Shown: positions 11,207-24,141, counted from the stretch's first letter. The stretch: DNA of 64,000 bases from Voacanga thouarsii (GCA_026120185.1 JANUWF010002285.1:434001-498000); one strand, 5' to 3'. The notes: generated by a model not told the origin, from the letters alone. Made by a program: numbers and translations.

Positions 11207-12092
11207 ATGGGGTATAATGAGGTATAATGAGGCAAAAAGCTAGCCTTTTAAAAAGTCATTTTTGGATTGCTATTTTGGATTGAAGAAATATAGGTCCAAA
11301 ACTCCCCCTAAGTATGTGCGGAGTGAAGGAAATATTCCAAGAGTAGAGATCAATAACTTTTCCTGGAATTGGTGGAACTTATTTTTCTCAAGGAAAAACA
11401 AAACAAGGATTTTACTAATCAACCAAAAAGAATCATCCCAGATTTCATAAAAGTTTACTCAGGTATCCTCAACATCCAAATATTTAACTAAGTGCATATC
11501 ACAACCATAGTAAAAAACAAATCATCTAGCCAATTTAAAATCAGTTAGAATATAAAATGAACTCATACCCATACTTCAAGCTTCTTATTCCATAATAGCA
11601 ATGACATCTCAACATAGTCATCATTAAGTCACCCAATTCTTCACAATCCGCATTCTTAAATGAAAAATAGTATTAAACAGACTATAAATTCATAATATAT
11701 ATTCTCAAATCACCGTTTACAATCCACCATTAATCACAATTCCTATTCACAGTTCACAATCACCATTTTAATTGACAGTTCACAATCCATTCACCATTGA
11801 CAATCCATTTATACACTTACACTATTTTTATTCTCCACCTTTGTCATCAATCAAAATGCAAGAAAGACAAAGTAAAGAGATCAAATAGTGGAAGAATAAA
11901 TATTGTCAAACCTCGATCAATAAAGTAAATATATATAGTCAGAAAGATTAGCAGGAGATAGGTGCAGAAATAAATTATTTAAGTACTAGTGCAGAAATCA
12001 TAAAATTGTTTGTCAATAGGAAAGCAATAAAATTGTTCAAGTGTAGGAAATCAATAAGCAACACGTATGATTGGCAAGTTAGGAAATATGGA
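11207..12092. other. AT-rich stretch, no gene seen
   Basis: No supported ORF. 11700-11815 is a loose array of CACAATCCACC- and TTCACAAT-like words, a low-complexity degenerate repeat. It may be the untranslated tail or 3' LTR side of the minus-strand Sirevirus remnant, but I found no LTR end. Confidence 0.4.
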
Positions 12093-13740
12093 TTATTGCA
12101 GACTTAGTCCTGGCACCCTTTTAGAAAGTTGTCCAGCAATTCTGCTAGACTTTCTTTTTACTACCACATGTTTTTGCCATTTACTAGATGAACTTCCAAC
12201 TATGGTTAGCTTAGGAGCATGCAATGCAGTAGGGGCAGCAGAGGTGGGGACTTCACTCTCATTCTCTCTATTTTTCTTACTTTCTTCTTCTTTCTCTATT
12301 TCCTTTTCGTGGTTAGGTTGTGCTTCTATCTCAGTATGTTTACCAGCTATGTCTTCAACTTGAGGAGAGGTAGTTTCTTTTCTAGTCATTTATTCTTCAG
12401 GATGAGCTTGTTCATCATGGACTTCCTCAGTGGCCTTTTCTTCCTTCATTTCTTCTACATTTCTCAATATGGTTCCTAAATTCTATAATTCAGTTGTGAC
12501 TTCTATCCAAAACCCATTAAACTTCTCCGTTAAGTTGCATATAGCATCCAGGAAGCTATGAGTTAGACTGATTTCCTCAATCTTTTACTTTCCCTTGTTT
12601 GAGGATTCTTCCCCCATTTCAAACTTCCATTTCATCCCTATTTGGGCAGCGATGTAGTTCCTTTTCCTTCACCCTTGATTTTTAATAGCTTTTCTCTTTC
12701 TTTATCTGACATACCTCTAAGTATAACATATTCCTTGTTCACTTGAACACAGCCCATTTTTTCAAAGGATTCCATGTTATACACATTGGTCTTAAGTTGA
12801 CTAGGAGCACAAGTATTTAAATTCACATTAAAATGCCTGAAGATTTTGGTCAATAGATTGCCATATGGGAGTGCCTTGTGAGATGTGTTTCTTGACTGTA
12901 GCATCAACTTAACTACCAAAAAACAAAAACTAATCTATCTACCTTCCGATATGGACAACCTCAGTATTATTTACATCATACTTATTGATATCTTGTGCCC
13001 GAAACTTGGAGCAACCATAATCAACACCATATAGTGCAAAATCCTTCTGGGACCGTTCAACCATTTTGAATTTTTGTCACTCAAACCTTTAATACTCTTC
13101 CCTCCAGTAAACCTTGCCTTAAACCTTCCTATGTCAAATAGGTCTTCAAGGAATTTATTCATTTTAAAAAATTGAATCCCTCCATCTCTAACTCCAAAAA
13201 TTCAGTTTAATAGCCGATAGTCGAATTCCATACTTACTGATCCTACTCCAGTGTTATACCATTGCACCATAAAACCTCCCCTAGTCTCCTTAAACCTTCC
13301 CTTTTTTAGATTTGCATAAAATTCCCAAACCAGATGGGTGTAGAGTTTCTCATTTACTGACAACAAGGCCCTCCAACCAAGATTTTCAAACATATTTAGG
13401 ATGTCAGAGAAGTTAAAAAATGCCTTAGCATCAACCCGATATCCCGTGACCACAGTCTTATTTCTAGACAAACAATTACTAAAATCAGACTCTTATTTTT
13501 TATCAAGAAAGCACGGTGCCTGGGTTTCAGAGCTTTCTGGTGCAACATACTCTGTTGATAAGTTAGATTGTGAGGTTATTTTCTTTCCTTTCTACTTGGT
13601 GGCCGGTTGTGTGGCTACAACTTTTTTCTTAGCCACTGCTTTACTTTTCTTGCCTATCTTCGTCTTTTACGTGGTTCCTTTATCATATTTTGATACTTGT
13701 CATGACAGAAGTGAGAGGAAGATGAAGATACGATTGTGAG
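12093..13740 (-). pseudogene. ORF downstream of Sirevirus-type pol (plant transposon-associated domain)
   Basis: Four minus-strand ORF pieces (13471-13202, 13162-12971, 12919-12638, 12389-12093) read as one broken protein. Features in order: a lysine-rich N-terminus with frameshifts near 13500-13740; VTGYRVDAKAFFNFSDI and LVWEFYANLKKGRF; then MNKFLEDLFDIGRFKARF; then ALPYGNLLTKIFRHFNVNLN; and a Glu/Lys-rich tail with KRKSSRIAGQ. The FYANL and PYGxLLTxIFxHFxVN motifs resemble the 'putative plant transposon protein' family (PF20167 as I remember it), whose function is unknown. It follows RNase H in the same orientation, the position of the envelope-like ORF in Sireviruses. Whether it belonged to that element is inference. 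I see no signal peptide or membrane segment in the surviving parts. Confidence 0.5.
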
Positions 13741-13957
13741 AGAAGTAGAGAGAACAATGATAGTTTTGGATTTCTACGAGAGAGAAAGAGATAGCCTTTT
13801 TGTGATTTCCTAGGTTGTAGAGTGGATAAGTACAATCAAGTACTTTACATCAGAGACTTTTTCAGCAAAGATAGGGTCATTTTTTGAAAAAGTGCGCGGG
13901 CATTTGAAAATTTTAAAAAGTGACTTCAGACTTATATTCTCTTTTTTTCGAATAAGC

Positions 13958-13984
<27 letters not shown>
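13958..13984. repeat. A27 homopolymer
   Basis: A run of 27 A on the plus strand, between the downstream ORF and RNase H of the minus-strand remnant. The flanks do not look like the 3' end of a SINE, LINE or processed pseudogene. Confidence 0.9.
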
Positions 13985-13988
<4 letters not shown>

Positions 13989-14189
13989 CTTTACATGAAT
14001 TGTGGGCGGCTGCTATTTTGGTTTTGGACTGTGTCCAAATTAGTCCATCCAAAAAGCGAAATGAAGGATGTTCAGTTGATGGGATTTTAGATTCATGTTT
14101 ATCAAATATTGCGTCCAAAATCTTTATCCCAAAGGTGTATCTTCAGTAGTTTTGCAAGAATGAACAAACAAATCCTTGGCAAAATAGTA

Positions 14190-14815
14190 AGTTACATAAT
14201 TCAAGTAATTCCTAAACCTCTTCTCAAATGATTAAATCTATCTTCAGCCAGAGGTTTCGTAATAATATCTGCAAAATGTTCATTGGTTGGAATGTATTCA
14301 ACATACTCATCTCCCTTAAGCACATGATCTCTAATAAATTAATTCTTAATTTCAATGTGCTTAGTTCTAAAATGCTGAATATGATTTTTGGTTAAATTAA
14401 TAGCACTAGTATTACCACACAAGATAGACACACAATTAAAATTTAAACCAAAATCAAACAAGGTGTTTTTCCTCCACAGAATTTGCGCACAACAAGTACA
14501 AGCTACTATGTATTCAGCTTCAGTTGTTGAAAGAGAGACACATGCTTGCTTTTTGCTATACCGCGAGACAAGGGAATGTCCAAAAAATTGACAGTGACCA
14601 CTGGTACTTTTTCTTTCAATCTTGCAACCGGCATAGTCAGCATTCGCATATTACCACAAGCTATAATCGTAAGTTCCAATTAGGTATATAATGATCTGTA
14701 TTACATCACATAGATGAGATTCCTTGGGACATGATTGAAATCTAGTACAAAGACATATTGAGAACATAATATCAGGCCTGGTAGCAAAAGTAGAATAAAA
14801 ATTTAGTTTCCAAAA
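14190..14815 (-). pseudogene. Sirevirus-type RT C-terminus and RNase H
   Basis: Minus-strand translation gives RPDIMFSICLCTRFQSCPKE (end of RT), then NADYAGCKIERKSTSGHCQF, SKKQACVSLSTTEAEYI, CCAQILWRKNTLFDFGLNF, HFRTKHIEIKN and FADIITKPLAEDRF. The STSGxCQF, SKKQ and CCAQ-LW motifs are those of Sirevirus RNase H. Gag, protease, integrase and most of RT are gone; the remnant stops abruptly at about 14810 beside an A-run. A stop sits in the KHIEIKN*FIRDHV segment, and the first part needs a frameshift near 14650. Confidence 0.8.
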
Positions 14816-16100
14816 AAAAAAATTTCGAGCAGATCAGCAGTAACACTATGTAACTTCAAGGGTGCTTTTCGATTTCAAGGATGCATCCATGAGTCTTTTT
14901 AAAGTCAGCACAAATAATATAAAATGAGGATGGGTAGTTGAGATATTAAATGACAAGTTTAAATCACAAAGCAAGGATCATAAATATATCACTGATTTTA
15001 GTGAAATATGATAGAGCATTTAAAGATAAAAGCCAGTGAGAGTGTAGTGAAGAAATTTAACCAAGAGACATGAAATAAAGCTTTGAGATTTATAGTGATT
15101 TCAAATGATCTACAACCACTACCTTCAGTTCTTACTTAAGGATTTCAACACACTTACTAAAACCTTTTCCTAACTCAATAGTGGTAACTGGTTTTACACC
15201 CCAACTGGCTTTTACCTTCTCCACCTTGATACAAGTTAGAATGAATGAAAGTTTATAGAAATAGCTCACAAGTTTGAGTAGATTGAGAACAGATTAGCAC
15301 AAGCACCTTGTACCTTTTGAACAATTTCATTTCACTTTTGAAGCACAAATAAAAAGGGAGATTTTTGTATTCTAAAATGTAAGAGTGTTTCTAAAAAATA
15401 TAGCGCAAAAATCTACTTTAAAATCGAGTTTTGAAAGCTTTTATAGGAGCCAAACCCAAAGGTCCAACGGCTAGAAACAACTAGTTTCTTTCTGCTAGAA
15501 TTTCAGGATTTTGGATTCACAAAGTGGAAAGATGTCAGTTCAAAAGGTGAGTCCAAAGTGGCACATTTTTAGGCAAAAACATTTTGAAATTTTTATAGTG
15601 TATTAGATAAAGTTTTGGATTCAGAGGTCCATCCAAACTATTCAATCCAAACATCTGAAGACTCATTCTTTAAAATCATTTTATTTTCGTGTGCTTCAAG
15701 ATGAAATCAAATTGATTTATAAAGTAAATGAAACATAGAAATTTACAAATTATTCCTTATCAAATGATTTCATGTCTAAAGTTCCTTCACAAGGATTTCA
15801 CGATTTTGCAAGCTCTTAAAGATGACGATATACTTGATCAATCACTCTTTTGAGTTCCATTTGCTTAAGAGCTGCTTAGTAGTCTTATTTGCATACCTTG
15901 GAAGAACTAAGGTCAAACATGTCCTATTATATGTAGATCACATAAGTTAGATATCATCAATATTTGTCATAAGTTAAAACACAAGAGAATACCCTTAGGG
16001 CTAATAGAATAGTATGTGGGAGAACATAAGTTTGTATCTTTATCTTCTCAACACAATTCTTGCTTGAGATCTTATATAGGTGCTCATTCAAAGATGAATG
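14816..16100 (-). repeat. LTR-like sequence with TATA box
   Basis: No ORF. On the minus strand a CTATAAAAGC box (15437-15446 region) lies downstream of TTCTAGCCGTTGGACC and upstream of a region with poly(A)-signal-like words, which is an LTR-like layout. It directly abuts the RT/RNase H remnant and could be its 5' LTR after a large internal deletion. I could not find matching termini, so this is tentative. Confidence 0.35.
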
Positions 16101-17180
16101 CACTCTAAGAAGGGGGAAATAATTGGAATCCATCTAAGCAACATGCCAAATACAAAGAAGGGGGATGGAGATTCAAATGACAACTGATGGCTCCTTGGAA
16201 AAATTCAAATTAATGAGGGTTTCAATGCAGAAATCAAGGGAACCAAGCACCTAAGCTAAGGATCAAGAGGTTTATCAAGAGATGAATGCTAAAAGAAAGT
16301 CGAAAAGCAGCTTACTGTATCCTACAACTTATGTGGAGAGTTAAGAACATCCAATGCAGTAAAAAGATCAAATTTGGGGTGCAAAAATAGTAGATGCACG
16401 GCCAGAGTGTAAGGGCATGCAACTGCCCGTAAAAATAGTAGAAGAAAACACTCCTAGCATCTTAGGTGCTTGGCCAAATAACTGTGCACGACCATATGCA
16501 CAGTTGTGCATACTGGCTGTGTATGGCCAATTTTTGAAGGCCCAACTTTGGCACAGTTGTGCAGCTCCAATGTAGGGTTGTGCATCCCCCCTGAACACCT
16601 ATCTTACTTTCTTTCAAATTTATTTCGGACACTTTTATTTTGTCCACAAAATGTAAGGTCTTTTAAGACTAATTTAACTTATTTTAAGCCTTCTTTGACC
16701 AAGGTTTGTAACCTTTAGTAGTTTAGCATTGGGATTCTCTATATATACCCCGTTATAACATTTTATGTTTAAGCTGGATATTATATTTGAGATCAAAGAC
16801 ACTCTCGAGAGAGTTCTTGAGGTTCTTCTATGAAGGCCAAGACTATTTCTTAGGTTTTCATTCCGTACCTTTGAATTGAGCATATAAACTCATAAGAATC
16901 TATCAAATTAACTTACTAAAATAGTGTATTTGAAACTTATTTTCCTAAAGTTCTAGAGTAGAAGTTAATCTTAGTTGTCCAAATCTCTTCTTCAATTTGT
17001 TCTTGATTTCCTAGCCGAGTTAGAGGTTATTGGGAAAAGGTTTAGTACACTTGTTTCTTATTTCTAGTGTTCTAGTTCTCTACTGGGCCTAGTGTATTAG
17101 TATTGTGAATTAGATATTTGTTTCTACACTAAAATTTCTATTTTGAACACTTATTTGGGTATTATATTTTCTCTCATAAA
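16101..17180 (+). repeat. Unassigned LTR-like sequence
   Basis: GAAGGGGGAAAT at 16109-16120 looks like a polypurine tract, followed by ATTGGAATCC, which could be a decayed LTR start. A TATA-like CTATATATACCCC lies at 16738-16750. 16370-16590 is a GC-richer patch with near-palindromes such as TGCACAGTTGTGCA. ORFs here overlap on both strands and have no recognisable domains. It may belong to X or to a separate element. Confidence 0.3.
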
Positions 17181-18141
17181 TAGCCACGAAACTCCTTCAA
17201 GAATAAGCCCCAAGATTATATCGCACTCTAATTCTAATTTCTCTTTTGTATGTACTTCTTAATTTATGGAGCCTAATGATACTATTGATGATTTGTTGAG
17301 TTCCACATATCTCAAGGAATTAGATATTTCAATATTAAATCATTCGAAGTCCTTTGAGGATGTTGGTTTGAATAAATTCTTCTTGGATATGCTTTATTCT
17401 TTCTTCCAAGATCTAACATCTATTGGAGCTTATTGCACCTGGGGGGTACTACTTAACTTTTTACCTTCTTTATTATTCTTAGACCTTTTAAAGATGCTTT
17501 ATTTTGTTCATTTTTGGCCAATGAGTATATTGTCCAGTTTAAGTGTGAGGGATTGGTTTGGTGATATTTATTGTCTAAGTTCTTATCAATTTCTTTGGTG
17601 TTTTCTTGAAATTTTAAGCTAATTGGAAAAAAAATTGAATTCGAAATTTTAAAAATTTGGAATTTTTAAAGATAAATTGCAATTTTTTTTTTTTACTATT
17701 ATGGTATTGTTATTATTTTTCTTGGGGTATAAGATTTTGATTTAAAACTTATTTGACCGAGTTTAGTTTTGTATAAACTTTTATATTCAGAGAGATATAA
17801 GCTAAGTCTTGAGAATTTGGATTTTCCTTGGCTATACTCAAGTAGATGTTGTGACATTTTATTTCTTCAGAATTGATGTTGATTTTGTGATAAAGTATAA
17901 GTAGGGATTGATTTTTGTTTTATGATTTTCTAAATCAGTCCATATTTTGAGTTTAAGTAAATAAGGTGAAAAGTGAGAATGAGTTGATAAAAATGAGAGT
18001 TGGAAGAGATGTATGTACCCATTCTAGAAAAAAATGAGAAGAAAAAAGGCATGAGAATGCAAATCGCATCTCCTCTGGTGAAAAACAATGTGTGAAAGGA
18101 AAAAAAAAAGAATTGAAAAATGAAATGCTTGATAATATATA

Positions 18142-18174
<33 letters not shown>

Positions 18175-18676
18175 GTGTGTTGAGAGAGAGTTAGAGAATG
18201 TGAGGAAGTTAGAAAATAGCAGTATGAGTGAAAAAATGCTTGACAAAAAAGTAAAATGGGTCAATACGGTAATTGAAGAGAAATCCTCTCACTTGAGGCT
18301 ATAAATTCCCAAGAAAAAGTGAGAATGTCCCTAGTTTACTACTTAGATTGTACTAGTTTGGAGGTTATGGAACTTGAGTTTATTGAACTTATATGAATCA
18401 CAATATTTGCATTCTTTACTTAAGGAGTAAGGTGAAAAGCATTGAATAAGCATAAACTTGTTTAACTTAACTTTAATGGCCTTGGTGATATCTATTTTTA
18501 TATATGAGTTTACATGAACTTAGCTCGGTTGAATAGGTGTTGGGTTGAACTCTTAAATTGAAAGAAAAATAGTACCTTTATTGTATTAGCCATGTTCAGA
18601 AAAGTAATTTGATTACTTGAGGTATTTGCTTGATATGTTTAATTCTTGTTTGCTTGTGGACAAACAAAGCTTAAGT
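17181..18676 (+). other. X internal 3' region
   Basis: Aligns in blocks with the Y internal region but lacks about 600 bases that Y has between about 23710 and 24340. An open stretch at 17266-17622 starts MEPNDTIDDLLSSTYLKELD; its first about 30 residues correspond to IEPLDAIDDVLNLPCLKELN in Y, so that segment is likely old coding sequence of unknown function. The rest is probably chance. A (GT)n tract is at 18141-18180. Confidence 0.5.
18141..18180. repeat. (GT)n-(GC)n-(GT)n microsatellite
   Basis: Alternating purine-pyrimidine tract: GT repeats, CGCGCGCG, then GT repeats, flanked by ATATAT and GAGAGAGAG. The opposing ORFs over it are repeat artefacts. Confidence 0.95.
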
Positions 18677-19960
18677 TGAAGGGATTTTAGTAACTCAATA
18701 GCATTTAGCGTAGTAGAAAAACAGAAATCCCATCACAGGATCATAGGTATATGATTTAAATAGGCAAAAGAACAAGCACGGGTTTTACCTCTATCGTTCA
18801 AAAAATTCCTTCGTGTGTGAAGGCTAAGGCACGATCCAGCACAACCAGAGCTCCACGTCTTCGCCACTGGAATCTAGGTGTAATATTGCCTCTAACAATA
18901 TCCACACTAAAGATATTTACTCAATTCTAGAACACAGTCTCTGTGCTAGCAAAGAAAAATTGAAGCTAGGGTAAAATCACAGAGAAGAAGAAGGGAAAAA
19001 TGTATGTCTCCAAAAAAACTCAGAAAATAATTTTCTCCGTAATTTCAAAAAACAATCATGTCATATTCTAAGGGAAAAATCCTAGAAAAATAACCGCCGA
19101 TCAACATCTTTTTTAATTCAAAAAGAATTACAATTCTTTATTGTAATTGGAACCTACAAGTTCTCACAATTATAATTTGGCCCAAAAATTATAACTAATT
19201 ATAGTTTGATCATAGTAACTTCTTCTTCTCACAATTAACCCCATAATATTATCAAATAATATCTTAAGTACTTAATCCTCTATTGTGTGTGACCTATTTG
19301 GTTTCCCGGTCTATTGGTAGCAAATATGAATTAATCCAAATGTCTTTGAAATTAATAATCTATAATAATTTAGAAATAACCTATTATCAGGATTTGTTTA
19401 TTAATTCATCAATTAATAAACCTATATTCTGTGGATTATGAGAGATATCTAGCAAAACTTTATTACCACCCAATAGTCTAGGAAGTCAAATAGCTTGACA
19501 TGAACCCTTCAATAACAAACTACAGTGCAATAAATTCCTTTCACCATATAATATCTCATTATGTTTGGATTACGAAATCAACACCAACTCCCTCCATAAT
19601 ATATATTAATTCTAGCCCAAATATATTAGCACTTATACCATGAATCCACTACTCTACATGTGTATCAATTGGAGCTATTTTCAATACAAAATCACCTTGG
19701 CCAGGGATTTCACGAGTAATAATTCTAAAAAAGTGGACGTGGGATATTTGCCCTTACTACTGGGAGTGGTGAAACCTTTATTGACCCTCTCAACTACTTT
19801 CGTTTACCTCACATGGTACCCAATATCCATCCTATAGGCAGCATTTGATCTGGCTCCAGAGATTGGAATCAAAGTATAATGTTCAGCAAACAAAGTATTT
19901 TAGAGATTTTAGGTCTAAGAATACATGCACGTTTGCTATAACGAGATTCTATCACTTGCA
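18677..19960 (-). repeat. CopA-2 3' LTR, distal part
   Basis: Plus strand starts TGAAGGGATTTTAG, the complement of the LTR end. It aligns with 61079-62340 of the 5' LTR and breaks off at 19960, within TTGCA, where Y inserted. The missing part is at 54525-54903. The sum, about 1.66 kb, fits the 1.64-kb 5' LTR. Confidence 0.9.
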
Positions 19961-21345
19961 TGATAGGGGCTAAAATTACTATTATTTTCCTAGTTATTTT
20001 ATATTGTTTTTAGATAATTTTGTTGTAATAACTAGGCATATTCTTCCTATTTGACATTTTGCTTGTAGAAAGTGGTTTTGGCAAATTTGTGTAGATTGGA
20101 GTAGATTTCAAGCAAAAAAGTGAACGGTTCCAGCATGTACCTGGTGCTAGGTCCAGATAATGCACCAAGTGCCAGGTCTACTCTGAAAAAAAGAAAATTA
20201 AGGAGAAAAACAGAATGGACCCAGTGCCAGGTGGGCCGACTAGACCCGGCACCAGGTCCACTCTACTAAGAAGCGGTTGTGCACGAATTTGGTATTTTCT
20301 AAATGATTTTGTTATTTTTTGAATTTTACTCAGACTAGACTTTCAACCAATGAATTTCGGTATCTAAAAGGCTTTAAAATATAAGAAAAACACAATAGAA
20401 ATGTGTGATTTCAAGGATCTAAGCAGGCTACTTAATCACTACTTAAAGAAGCATTATTCAAATGAGATTTTCAAGACAAGAAGAAGGGCCTGTCTATGAG
20501 TATTATCTTTTATCCTTTGTTTACTTTTCTAGAACTATAATGTTCTTAATGTTTTTATTGTAATTGGATATTATTTTAGAGATTATAATATTGAGCTATT
20601 TGGAATTTTTAACCAATCTATTGTTGTCTTTAGTATTTGATTACTTGTTATCATTGGTTATTGAAGCGAGTTCTTCTAATTGACTTGAAGAAATGATGTT
20701 AGGAGTCTCATTGCATTGATTTTGTATTTGTTAAATCTTAATGGACTTGATCGACAGAGTTAAGATTATTGGACTAAGTAATCAAAGATTAGCTTATTTC
20801 ACCTAGAATAAAGGGTTAACTACTAATTTAGTGCTTTTAAGGAATTGAGCTTAATACATGTTTTGGATATGTTAGATTGATTGACAAATCTGTTAACATG
20901 AATCAAAGTATAGTAATTCCATGAATTGACAAACAAAGTGGAATTTATCTAAGTAGATTTATAACTTGGGAAACGATTGAATTTTACTTTATATTCCTTC
21001 ATGATGGTAAGATGACAATTGATTGTGATGAATGCTAAGTGAATCAATATTGTGCTTTCAAGATAATTGTCTAGTTACATGAAATTGCATCCTTGAGTTA
21101 TATCTATTTTTATCTTTATTTATTTTCCTTTTTAGTCTATTCTTATTTTATTAGCTAAACAATAAAGGTTTAGGTAAAGAAATGTGGGAGCCTAAGTTCT
21201 CGTGGATTTGATACTTGCTATGCTCTATACTATATGATGGATATACTTGCCCGTATGTGTGGTTTTAGTTGTTGACATTTTAATTAAAGCTTTATTGATT
21301 GTGTAATTTGTTGGTAATATTTTCTACACTAAAAAACACGCATCA
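19961..21345 (+). repeat. Y 5' LTR
   Basis: TGATAGGGGC to ACACGCATCA, 1.39 kb. It aligns throughout with the 3' LTR pieces (25645-25822 plus 53325-54519, 1.37 kb). 20115-20290 is a GC-richer island with repeated words such as GGCACCAGGTCCACTC and GTGCCAGGT. Confidence 0.9.
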
Positions 21346-21351
21346 AGTTTT

Positions 21352-21369
21352 TAGCATTGTTGCCTGGGA
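21352..21369 (+). other. Y primer-binding site (tRNA-Asp type, decayed)
   Basis: TAGCATTGTTGCCTGGGA, six bases after the LTR, against TGGCGCCGTTGCCGGGGA expected for the tRNA-Asp 3' end. Of five differences, four are C-to-T or G-to-A transitions, as expected from deamination of methylated cytosines. Confidence 0.75.
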
Positions 21370-21796
21370 TGGACACTATCTAAAACACTCAGTCTTATTG
21401 ATTTCACTTTTATTGTATTTGTAAATATCTCTAACTTTTGTGTTTAGGTAGTTTGTAAATATTTTTAATTTGTACAATTTTCTTTTCTTTATTTTTCAAT
21501 TATTTTTGTTTGTTTTTATTTTTATTTTTGATTTGATTTTTTTTTCTTTTAGTGTGGGGATCAAACCATCATCATGGACAATTATTCATGGGCACAATGT
21601 CAAAAGAGCTACAATGATGATAGATTGGCATGGTTACAAGGTCGGATTAACACTTTTTGTGAGACGTCAGTTGAAGCTTCAATCAAATCCTTTGTTGCCA
21701 ACACAAACATGTCTATTAGGGAGTACAAAGAATCTTCCCAATGAACGAGCCATCAAAGAACACAACTAGATAAGTTGGTTGAAGATACTATAAAGG

Positions 21797-23449
21797 TGTT
21801 AGTGTTGTGCTCTATAGGCAATCACTTCTACCATGTATATTGTATAATAATTAATAAAAGAGGCATTCTTTATCTTTTAGTTTGATTGTTATATCTTAAT
21901 ATGCATGTAAATGTTTGATAAAGTCTCTAGTACAACACAGTGTTAAGGAAATCATGATAGAGATCATGATGTGGGATTCCTACTATACTATGTAGTGTTT
22001 GTGCTTGAATAATCCCTTGTCATAGTATTAATGAAATGGGACATTATTAAGATGCCAAGACTATCTCATGTTATATTTCTTGATTGGATCAAGTGGTGGT
22101 TCTCATAACCATGAGTATTGTGATACTCATGATTAACTTGTGGATGCTTGTTCATTAGATGACCTAGCAATGAGATAATCACTTGGATAAGCTATTGAGT
22201 GTCAGTGATAGAATCTCAATATAGCAAGTCTGCAAGTATCTTTAGACTTGAGATCTCTAAAGTATTTTGGTTATCGAGTATTGTACTTTGATTCTAATCT
22301 TTGGAGTCTTATAAAGACCGCATATGGGATGGATATTGGGTAAAATGTAAAGTAAACAAAAGTAGCTAAGAGGGTCAATGAAGGATTCACCACTCTTAAT
22401 AGTAAAAGAGTACATCTCAGGGCTACTTGTAGAAATCATTACTCATGAAGTCCTTGGCCAAGACGACCATGTGTTGGAAATAGTTCCAAATTTGATACTC
22501 ATATCGAGTAATGGATTTCTTGAACAAGTGCTAAAATATTTGGGCCAAAATTAATAATATTCTGGATGGAGTTGGCACTAATTCCATACTCTAGATCGAA
22601 TGAGATATAGTATTATGAAAGGAATTTATTGCACTAGTTATTTGCTATTGAAAGGTTCACGTCAAGCCACTTGACTTTCTGGAATTTTGGGTGATCAAGA
22701 GTGATTGCTAGATGTCGCTCTTGATCTGCTAAATATGAATTCATTAATTAGAGAATTAATAAATTAATTATATATTTTATTTAAGATTATTAATTCTAAA
22801 GCTATTAGAATTAATTTATATTATGCTACTATTAAGACCAAAAAACCTAATGGGTCACACACAATAAAGGTTTGAATGCTCAATATATATTATTTGATAA
22901 TATTGTGGGGTTAATTAAGAGAAGAAAATATATTTTTAGGTGAATTATAAGTTTGTTGTAATTAATGGGACTTGGTTGCAATTATATAAACTTCAAGAGC
23001 CAAATTATAGACATTGAATTTTGGAGGACCTAATTGCAATTAGCACAAATTCTAAAAACTAAAGATATGGGAATTGTTCCCTTGTGCAGATGTTGTAAAA
23101 CAGAGGGTGAGATTTTAGATGTTCCTTCTTCATTTTCTTCTCCAATTCAACCTAGCCGCTCCTCTTCTACTGGCATAGTTTTGAGTGAGCTTTGTGAGCA
23201 ATTCAACATTGTGTGGATTACTACTAGAGACATTTCTACTCTTGCATTGTTGTGGCATGAGGTGGACGATCAAAGCAGAGAAATTGGTTCCTTGGTTGGT
23301 GCAATAAAGTTTTATTTTTCTGCTATAGAAAGTAATCTCTGTTTCCTTCCTCTATTCTTGTTTTAATTGAAAATGCATGATCCTTAGGCATGTATTTCGT
23401 GGTTATTTTTGCTACATTCTTATTTCATAAGCATGATGAAATCCCAACA
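21797..23449 (+). repeat. CopA solo LTR in Y
   Basis: TGTTAGTGTTGTGCTC to AATCCCAACA, 1.65 kb, aligned end to end with the CopA LTRs. It is flanked by a perfect TSD AAAGG (21792-21796 and 23450-23454). No internal region follows, so it is the product of LTR-LTR recombination. It inserted after Y had itself inserted into a CopA element. Confidence 0.92.
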
Positions 23450-23763
23450 AAAGGCCCATACACTTGCACAAAAGGACCCCCAAAGAGAAGAGAAAGGATA
23501 TGAGGAACAATTGCCCAATGTAATGGGGAAAATTTTGATTCTATTCTATACTCTAGTATTTCTCAATTTTCTTTGTCACATAAATTTTTAGGTACCCATC
23601 AACTCATAGAGCCTCTTGATGCCATTGATGATGTGTTGAATTTACCATGCCTCAAGGAGTTGAATCTTTTAGCGCTACATCATAAAAAGTCCTTGGAGGA
23701 TGGTGGTAATCTTTCCCTTCAACATAATTTCAAGGAGGTAACTTAGTTTTTGTAGACCATGCA

Positions 23764-24141
23764 TTGAAAAATAATGATTTCTTGGTCCCGTCTTTGAAAA
23801 CTCAAATGCTAAGTTTTAAGGGGACTTTTCATTATAACAAATCTTTTGAAGGGTTAAATGGTGATTTCACGTTTGATGTATTCTTTAGAGACCATGTGCA
23901 TTTATTTGTTGGAAAAAATATTTGTGTGTCTAAAGGAATGTTAGAGAATGAGGTTCATGTGTTTTGTTTTACTAAGAAAAAATATTTTCATGAACAAGAG
24001 CTTGTTCAAAAACCTCCCTTCTTTCTGCATTCATCTTGCCTACCTTATTCAATGAGTATTAATTTCTTTTACAAAAGTTTGATGAGAAAGCATGATGAGT
24101 GGAAAGAGTTTGTATCTTTATTTTGTGTTTGGAGTTGTTAG
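23764..24141 (+). pseudogene. Y internal open frame of unknown product
   Basis: 125 open codons beginning MKNNDFLVPSLKTQ. Aromatic- and lysine-rich, with no domain I recognise. The frame just upstream (about 23605-23745, IEPLDAIDDVLNLPCLKELN) is a different phase and is conserved in X, so a frameshift may separate two parts of one old protein. X lacks the 125-codon part, so conservation cannot be tested here. It may be chance. Confidence 0.25.

Noticed and set aside
17953..18304. Opposing ORFs with Thr-His or Val-Cys runs
   Set aside because: Translations of the GT/GC microsatellite and its purine-rich flanks.
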